The notes beneath the pieces were generated by a model. It was not told the DNA's origin. It ran no database searches and saw nothing but the letters and a program-made list of their open reading frames with translations. From Zoogloeaceae bacterium (GTDB taxonomy: Bacteria > Pseudomonadota > Gammaproteobacteria > Burkholderiales > Rhodocyclaceae), in contig JAISSL010000012.1 in NCBI GenBank assembly GCA_031273145.1, forward strand, positions 1 to 11,018: a stretch of 11,018 bases of DNA, written 5' to 3'. Shown one piece after another: positions 6,447 to 11,018 of this stretch (within the stretch, counting starts at the first letter, position 1; the number at the start of each line of letters is the position of its first letter). Position numbers and translations under genes: made by a program.

Positions 6447-6782
6447 CTAGCCACGAGCCAGAATGGCATCCAGGCGCGTATCCATAACTGCGATTCTACG
6501 CCTGAATTCTTCTGTGTCACACGCCGAAAGCGTTTTTTTTGTATCAGAACCAGAATCTTCCACCTTTCCGGCACACGCTTCCAGATAATCACTGGCAAGA
6601 TTGACCGCCGTCAGCACCGCAACCCGCTCCGGCATGGCGTTGCGCGAATGACTGGCAGTATCCTGCATCTTCTTTTCCACCAGCTTGACCGCCTGCCGCA
6701 ACGCCTCCTCCTGCCCGACAGGACAGGCAATCCGGTATTCGCGCCCCATGATGTTGACATCCAATGCCTTGATTTCGCTCAC
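6447..6782 (-). CDS. zapA: Cell division protein ZapA
   Basis: This 111-residue protein starts at GTG. The N-terminal globular FtsZ-binding head reads MSEIKALDVNIMGREYRIACPVGQEEALRQAVKLVEKKM and is typical of ZapA. The family-conserved ERVAVLTAVNLASDYL (about 52-67) follows, then a C-terminal helix likely to form the tetramer coiled coil. ZapA cross-links FtsZ protofilaments and stabilises the Z-ring. Its GTG start overlaps the stop codon of the upstream coiled-coil gene (GTGA), which points to translational coupling. The 6S RNA gene begins about 13 nt after its stop. Confidence 0.95.
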   Translation of the reverse strand: MSEIKALDVNIMGREYRIACPVGQEEALRQAVKLVEKKMQDTASHSRNAMPERVAVLTAVNLASDYLEACAGKVEDSGSDTKKTLSACDTEEFRRRIAVMDTRLDAILARG

Positions 6783-6979
6783 TTTATCTGCTCCGGTAAC
6801 TGCATCATCAGGCGCACTATCCGCTCACGCGCCTGTTCCATGTTTTTTTTCAGCCGGTCGCGTTCTTCCTCGGTCTGCTTCAGGCGCGATTCCAGCGCGG
6901 CCTTGTCGCCTTGCAGCGATTCCGTCAGCAGAACAACCTGCTCAATCTTTCCGGCGAGTGCGTCCAGTGTCTTTTCCAT
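6779..6979 (-). CDS. Small ZapB-like coiled-coil protein
   Basis: The product has 66 residues, nearly all predictable as one coiled coil: regular leucine/valine heptads across MEKTLDALAGKIEQVVLLTE and a highly charged middle (KQTEEERDRLKKNMEQARER). There is no membrane segment or cysteine. Small proteins of this kind sit directly before zapA in many beta- and gammaproteobacteria and are annotated as ZapB-like or TIGR02449 family. Real ZapB binds ZapA and links the Z-ring to MatP. The 4-bp overlap with zapA and the shared promoter support a division role, but such low-complexity coiled coils are hard to assign by sequence alone. The ribosome-binding site is weak (AGG about 7 nt upstream). Confidence 0.82.
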   Translation of the reverse strand: MEKTLDALAGKIEQVVLLTESLQGDKAALESRLKQTEEERDRLKKNMEQARERIVRLMMQLPEQIK

Positions 6980-7050
6980 ATGCGGCCTAGCAAAAAAGTC
7001 GGTTCGCCAGTCGCGCTTCTTTTTGTTACGCGCGTGGCAGTCAGGCGACT

Positions 7051-7079
7051 ATTCTACTTTCAGTTCCCCAACGGGGCAA
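7051..7079 (-). promoter_or_regulatory. Sigma-70 promoter of the zapB-like/zapA/ssrS unit
   Basis: On the minus strand TTGCCC (7079-7074, four of six) stands exactly 17 bp from TAGAAT (7056-7051, five of six). The predicted start near 7044 leaves a leader of about 65 nt before the zapB-like ATG. No other good promoter lies between the response-regulator gene and this cluster. Confidence 0.6.
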
Positions 7080-7149
7080 TCACCGGATTTTTTCCTGCGA
7101 CAGCCGGATAGTCCGCCGCAACAAAAACGCGCTCCCCCTCGGTTTAGGC

Positions 7150-8289
7150 TTATGCCCCGGATTCGCCCGATTCGGCGTGGGCGTGTTCATCGGATAAGCG
7201 GTTGTAGATTTTGACGAATTGGTCTTCTTCGGCCAGGAAGGCATCCACGATGTCGGGGTCGAAATGGCGCGCGCGCCCCTGCACGATGGTATCGCGCACG
7301 ACTTCGTGCGACATGCTGGGCTTGTAGACCCGCTTGCTGACCATCGCGTCGTAAACGTCGGCCAGCGCCATCAGGCGGGCGGAAATGGGAATGTCGTCCC
7401 CGGACAAGCCTTGCGGATAGCCGCTGCCATCCCATTTTTCATGGTGTCCGGCCGTGATTTCCTTCGCGCAGACGAGAAAATCCGTCGCGTAGCCCAACAG
7501 GCGCTCGGCGCGCTCGATGCTCTCGCGCCCCAGCATCGCGTGGGTTTTCATGATTTCAAACTCTTCTGCGGTCAGCTTGCCGGGTTTCAGCAGGATGTTG
7601 TCCGGGATGCCGACTTTTCCAATATCGTGCAGGGGCGCGGATTTGAACAGGGTCTCGATGGCGTTTTTCTGCTTTAAGTACGCGGAAAAACGCGGATGTT
7701 CCTGCAAATGGTTGGCAAGCACCCGGACGTACTGTTGCGTGCGGCGGATGTGGTTGCCGGTCTCGTTGTCCCGCGTTTCGGCAAGCGACGCCATCACCAG
7801 AATGGTCACGTCCTGAATGGCCTGGATTTGCATACTCCGGCGCACCACCTCGGCAGCCAGATATTCGGATTTGTCGCGCAGAAAATCGGCGCTGGCCTTC
7901 AGTTGCAGATGCGTCGCAACCCTGGCGCGAACAATGGCGGGCGTGACCGGCTTGGTGATGTAATCCACCGCGCCCAGCTCGAACCCGCGCGCTTCATCTT
8001 CGCTGGAAGTCGAGGAAGTCAGGAAGATAACCGGGATGTCGCGCGTCGCGGAATCCTCTTTCAGATGGCGGCACACCTGATAGCCATCCATCTCCGGCAT
8101 GACGACATCCAGCAGGATGAGATCGGGCAGGGTGGCGCTGGCAATCTCCAGCGCCTTTTGCCCGTGGGTCGACACCTTGATGCGGTAGGAATCTTTCAGC
8201 AGATTGCTCATCAGGGCGAGGTTGTCCGGCATATCGTCCACAATCAGGATGGTGGGACGGGTTTCAGAAAAAGAAGAATCTGAATTCAT
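7150..8289 (-). CDS. RpfG-type response regulator: REC domain fused to HD-GYP cyclic-di-GMP phosphodiesterase
   Basis: This is a 379-residue cytoplasmic protein. The receiver domain (about 12-130) has acidic D18/D19, phospho-acceptor D61 (LILLDVVMPEMDG), T91 and K113. A short helical linker leads to an HD-GYP domain (about 150-370). Its metal-site residues are E176 and H180 (ETGNH), H221/D222 (HDIGK), H250, H282/H283 (HHEKWDGSGYP) and D311 (ADVYDA). The extra Glu at 176 corresponds to the residue that allows a trinuclear metal centre in PmGH, and cyclic-di-GMP hydrolysis is expected. It starts 23 nt after the stop of the hybrid kinase gene, with AGGGGA about 7 nt before the ATG, so the two form an operon. 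The upstream kinase is its likely phosphodonor. The C-terminus ends in a short acidic tail. No clear terminator follows. Confidence 0.94.
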   Translation of the reverse strand: MNSDSSFSETRPTILIVDDMPDNLALMSNLLKDSYRIKVSTHGQKALEIASATLPDLILLDVVMPEMDGYQVCRHLKEDSATRDIPVIFLTSSTSSEDEARGFELGAVDYITKPVTPAIVRARVATHLQLKASADFLRDKSEYLAAEVVRRSMQIQAIQDVTILVMASLAETRDNETGNHIRRTQQYVRVLANHLQEHPRFSAYLKQKNAIETLFKSAPLHDIGKVGIPDNILLKPGKLTAEEFEIMKTHAMLGRESIERAERLLGYATDFLVCAKEITAGHHEKWDGSGYPQGLSGDDIPISARLMALADVYDAMVSKRVYKPSMSHEVVRDTIVQGRARHFDPDIVDAFLAEEDQFVKIYNRLSDEHAHAESGESGA

Positions 8290-8312
8290 GATAAATCCCC
8301 TGGAAGGTTATT

Positions 8313-11018
8313 TTAGGAACGCTGAACGAAAGGATACACAATCTCGCGCGCGCGGTCGAAATCAAATGCGTTCAAGGCGGCAGTCAAGGCCGAGAACGGT
8401 TCTTTCCCCAGGACGCCCTGCAGGGCGCTCCGCGCCCCCGCAAGCACATCTACCGCTTCTGCGTCACTCTCTTCAATCAGCCTGAATAAACGGGTCAGTA
8501 TGGTCGTTGTTTCTTCGTCGGTTATTTCCGGCTGGGATGGCAGCGTTTCTTCCTCGTCGGGAAGCTGGCGGAAAAAATCTTCCAGCCCGGAAAGCAGCGG
8601 GTTCAAAAGCCCTTCCAGTGCGGCAAGCGGCTGCGGCCAATCCTTCTTGCCTTCCCGCAACAGGTCTTCCAGTATCTTTGCCCCTTCCGCTACCTCAAGC
8701 GCGCCAATGGTCGCCGCCAGCCCTTTCAGGGTATGCGCCAGCCGATGCGCGTCTTTCCGGGCTTTTTCGTCGGAATCGTCGGTCAGCAGACGATGCAGTT
8801 CGCCCGCGATTTCCCGCTGCCCGTCCAGAAACTTGTGCAGGATGTCCCGGTAAAAGGCGCGTTTGCCCAAAACCCGCTGTAAGCCGATTGCGACATCCAG
8901 ACCGGGAATCCGCTCCGGCAGGGCATCTTCCTCTATCTTTTTCGGCGGGGGGAGTTCCACAAGAGGTTGCGGCGGCTTTTCCGTAGGCTTTTCCGCAACA
9001 GGTTCGCGTTCTTCCGCCTTGTTCAGATTTTCCGCCCGGCTTAAGTTTTCCGACTCCGGCTTGATCCAGCGCAGCATGACCTTGCCCAACTGTTCCGGCT
9101 CAATGGGTTTGGTCACGTAATCGTTCATGCCGGCTTCCATACATTTTTCCCGGTCGCCGGGCATGGCGTTTGCGGTCATGGCGACAATCGGGCAGGTTTC
9201 TCCCTGGGCGCGCAGCCGCCAGGTCGCTTCCAGCCCGTCCATGATGGGCATCTGCACGTCCATGAGCACCAGATCATACGGATGTCCGGTTACTTTCTGC
9301 ATCTCTTCCAGCGCGGCCTCGCCATTATCCGCCACGTTGACGATGAACCCGACATCCTGAAGAATCTCGCGCGCAACCTGCTGATTGAGTTCGTTATCTT
9401 CCACCAGCAGGATACGCGCCCCCCGGATGGATTCCAGCCCGCTCATGATCGGCTCTCCCGCGCCGGACGCGCGTTCTTCCCTGGGTTCCAGAGCGGACGC
9501 GCCTTCATTCAGGGCGCGTACCATCTCTTCAAAGAGCATGGAAGCGGAAATCGGCTTGATGAGCACGTTCAGGATATTCTCGCGCAGGGCGGATTGCATG
9601 ACCTCTTCCCGCCCGTAGGTCGTCATCAGGACCAGACGCGGACTTTCCTCTCCCAGCGCCGCGCGAATCTGCCGCGCGGTCTCAAGGCCGTCCATGCCCG
9701 GCATCAGCCAGTCCAGCAACGCGACATGGAACGGCTCGCCCGCCCGATGCGCGGAAACGACGGATGCCAGCGCCTCGTCGCCGGAAGCGGCAATGCTGAC
9801 CGACAGCTTCATGGCCTGCAACATTTCCCGGAGCACCTGACGCGAGCTGCCGTTATCGTCGACCACCAGGATGCGATGTCCGGCCAGTTCGTGACTCAAG
9901 GTTCGGGAATAACGGGGCAGGCGGCTGCGCCCAAAGCGCGCCGTACACCAGAATACCGAGCCTTTGCCCGATTCGGATTCGACCCCCACTTCGCCGCCCA
10001 TCAGCTTGGAGAGTTTCTTGCAGATGGCAAGGCCAAGCCCGGTGCCGCCATATTTGCGGGTGGTTGAGGAATCCGCCTGATTGAAGCTCTCGAACAGCAG
10101 GGGAATCTGATGGGCAGCAATGCCGATTCCGGTATCGCGTACCGCGAAGTACAGAAGGATGGATTTATGGTCTTCTTCCCGGATGGAGATGTCGACGTTG
10201 ATTTCCCCCTTTTCGGTGAATTTTATGGCGTTGCTCACGTAATTGATCAGCACCTGTTGCAGGCGCAGAGGGTCGCCCACGAGCGTGACCGGAATATCCT
10301 CGGCCACCCGGAACACCAGTTCCAGCCCCTTGGCGCTGACCTTTTCCAGAACGAGGGAACGAAGATTCTCCAGAACCTGCTCAAGATCGAAACTCACCCA
10401 TTCGAGCCGCATCTTGCCCGCTTCTATCTTGGAGAAGTCCAGAATACTGTTCAGGAGTTCGAGCAGTTGCTGGCTGGAGTGATAGATTTTCGTGATGTAA
10501 TCCAGTTGTTTATGATCCAGCGCGGTTCGCAGCATCAGACGCGCCATGCCGATGATGGCGTTCATCGGGGTGCGGATTTCATGGCTCATGTTGGCCAGAA
10601 ATTCCGATTTGGCTCTTGAGGCTTCTTCCGCCAGTTGCTTGGCGCGTTCCTGCATGGAGACATCCACCAGGGTGCCGATCATGCCGCCGGGCTGCCCGTT
10701 GGCGAGCCTAAAGCCGCTTGCCGAATAAAGCATCTGGAGCATCCGGCCATCGGGCGCGGGCATTTCATCCACCCGGTTTACGCTGCCGCTGTTGGCAATC
10801 AGCCGGATGTCTTCCGTGTGCCGCTGCCACCGCAATTGCTCAGGCAGATGTTCCATGTTGAGCGTGGTTTTCCCGGTCAGGCCGCCGCGCCCGACCGAAA
10901 ACAACTGTTCATAAGCCCGGTTGCAGCCCGCAAACCGGCAATCCGCCGTCTTGAAAAAGACCGGGATGGGCAGGGTATCCATCAGGCTTTCCTGGAACAG
11001 AATCTGGTTTTTCAGGTC
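8313..11018 (-). CDS. Hybrid sensor histidine kinase (PAS-HisKA-HATPase-REC-REC-Hpt), 5' end cut by window edge
   Basis: 901 residues are visible. The frame is open to the right edge and the first residues ([22 protein letters not shown]) are the lead-in to a PAS domain, so the ATG at 10982 is internal and sensor sequence is missing. In visible numbering: PAS about 10-125; HisKA with H146 ([12 protein letters not shown]); HATPase with the N-box around N263, DTGIGI (295-300) and GGTGLGLAI (324-332). REC1 (about 381-500) has D387/D388, D436 ([11 protein letters not shown]) and K488. REC2 (about 535-650) has E540/D541, D587 ([11 protein letters not shown]) and K637. A Pro/Glu-rich linker (about 655-695) leads to Hpt with H762 (AHTLKGLA). 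Every phosphorelay residue is present. A further helical tail of about 75 residues follows. The next gene is an RpfG-like regulator, so the relay probably controls cyclic-di-GMP turnover. The signal is unknown and lies partly outside the window. Confidence 0.94.
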   Translation of the reverse strand, partial: DLKNQILFQESLMDTLPIPVFFKTADCRFAGCNRAYEQLFSVGRGGLTGKTTLNMEHLPEQLRWQRHTEDIRLIANSGSVNRVDEMPAPDGRMLQMLYSASGFRLANGQPGGMIGTLVDVSMQERAKQLAEEASRAKSEFLANMSHEIRTPMNAIIGMARLMLRTALDHKQLDYITKIYHSSQQLLELLNSILDFSKIEAGKMRLEWVSFDLEQVLENLRSLVLEKVSAKGLELVFRVAEDIPVTLVGDPLRLQQVLINYVSNAIKFTEKGEINVDISIREEDHKSILLYFAVRDTGIGIAAHQIPLLFESFNQADSSTTRKYGGTGLGLAICKKLSKLMGGEVGVESESGKGSVFWCTARFGRSRLPRYSRTLSHELAGHRILVVDDNGSSRQVLREMLQAMKLSVSIAASGDEALASVVSAHRAGEPFHVALLDWLMPGMDGLETARQIRAALGEESPRLVLMTTYGREEVMQSALRENILNVLIKPISASMLFEEMVRALNEGASALEPREERASGAGEPIMSGLESIRGARILLVEDNELNQQVAREILQDVGFIVNVADNGEAALEEMQKVTGHPYDLVLMDVQMPIMDGLEATWRLRAQGETCPIVAMTANAMPGDREKCMEAGMNDYVTKPIEPEQLGKVMLRWIKPESENLSRAENLNKAEEREPVAEKPTEKPPQPLVELPPPKKIEEDALPERIPGLDVAIGLQRVLGKRAFYRDILHKFLDGQREIAGELHRLLTDDSDEKARKDAHRLAHTLKGLAATIGALEVAEGAKILEDLLREGKKDWPQPLAALEGLLNPLLSGLEDFFRQLPDEEETLPSQPEITDEETTTILTRLFRLIEESDAEAVDVLAGARSALQGVLGKEPFSALTAALNAFDFDRAREIVYPFVQRS

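Noticed and set aside
9282..10067. A 261-residue plus-strand open frame opposite the hybrid kinase.
   Set aside because: The kinase domains on the other strand are intact and this frame has no family features, so it is a high-GC shadow.
10980..10982. ATG at 10982 as the start of the hybrid kinase.
   Set aside because: The frame remains open to the window edge with residues typical of the segment before a PAS domain, and there is no ribosome-binding site, so the true start lies outside the window.

Overview
The window looks like chromosomal DNA of a betaproteobacterium, possibly Rhodocyclales-like. This is inferred from a PhaB/PhaR polyhydroxybutyrate pair, a TyrS gene divergent from an M23 metallopeptidase, and a ZapB-like/ZapA/6S RNA cluster. 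All genes appear intact apart from the two cut by the window edges. No transposase, phage gene, tRNA, rRNA or CRISPR array was seen. Coding is dense and the strand switches often.

Left part (1-2732). A minus-strand HD-GYP cyclic-di-GMP phosphodiesterase with an N-terminal DUF3391 domain runs off the left edge. A 190-bp intergenic region separates it from the divergent phaB (acetoacetyl-CoA reductase). phaB is followed by a very strong hairpin terminator and then by phaR (the PHB-responsive repressor). The synthase phaC and thiolase phaA are not in the window.

Middle (2733-6172). tyrS (minus) converges on phaR with only 2 bp between the stop codons. It diverges from a membrane-anchored LytM/M23 peptidoglycan hydrolase across an 80-bp region with overlapping promoter-like elements and an inverted repeat. 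The M23 gene converges on a TauE/SafE-type exporter gene, and a remnant of a dispersed intergenic repeat lies between them.

Cell-division and RNA cluster (6200-7079, minus). A clear promoter precedes a small ZapB-like coiled-coil gene, which overlaps zapA by 4 bp. Directly behind zapA, in a stretch with no protein gene, is a 6S RNA gene (ssrS), recognised from its place, its length of about 179 nt, its closing stem and its conserved internal helices. It ends in a 13-bp hairpin terminator.

Right part (7150-11018, minus). A two-gene signalling operon holds a large hybrid histidine kinase (PAS-HisKA-HATPase-REC-REC-Hpt, cut by the right edge) followed by a REC-HD-GYP response regulator of the RpfG type. 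Together they form a complete phosphorelay that probably ends in cyclic-di-GMP hydrolysis. Both window ends therefore carry cyclic-di-GMP-degrading enzymes, and no GGDEF synthase is present. I see no clearly new multi-gene system. The more interesting items are the RNA gene and the regulatory architecture between genes.
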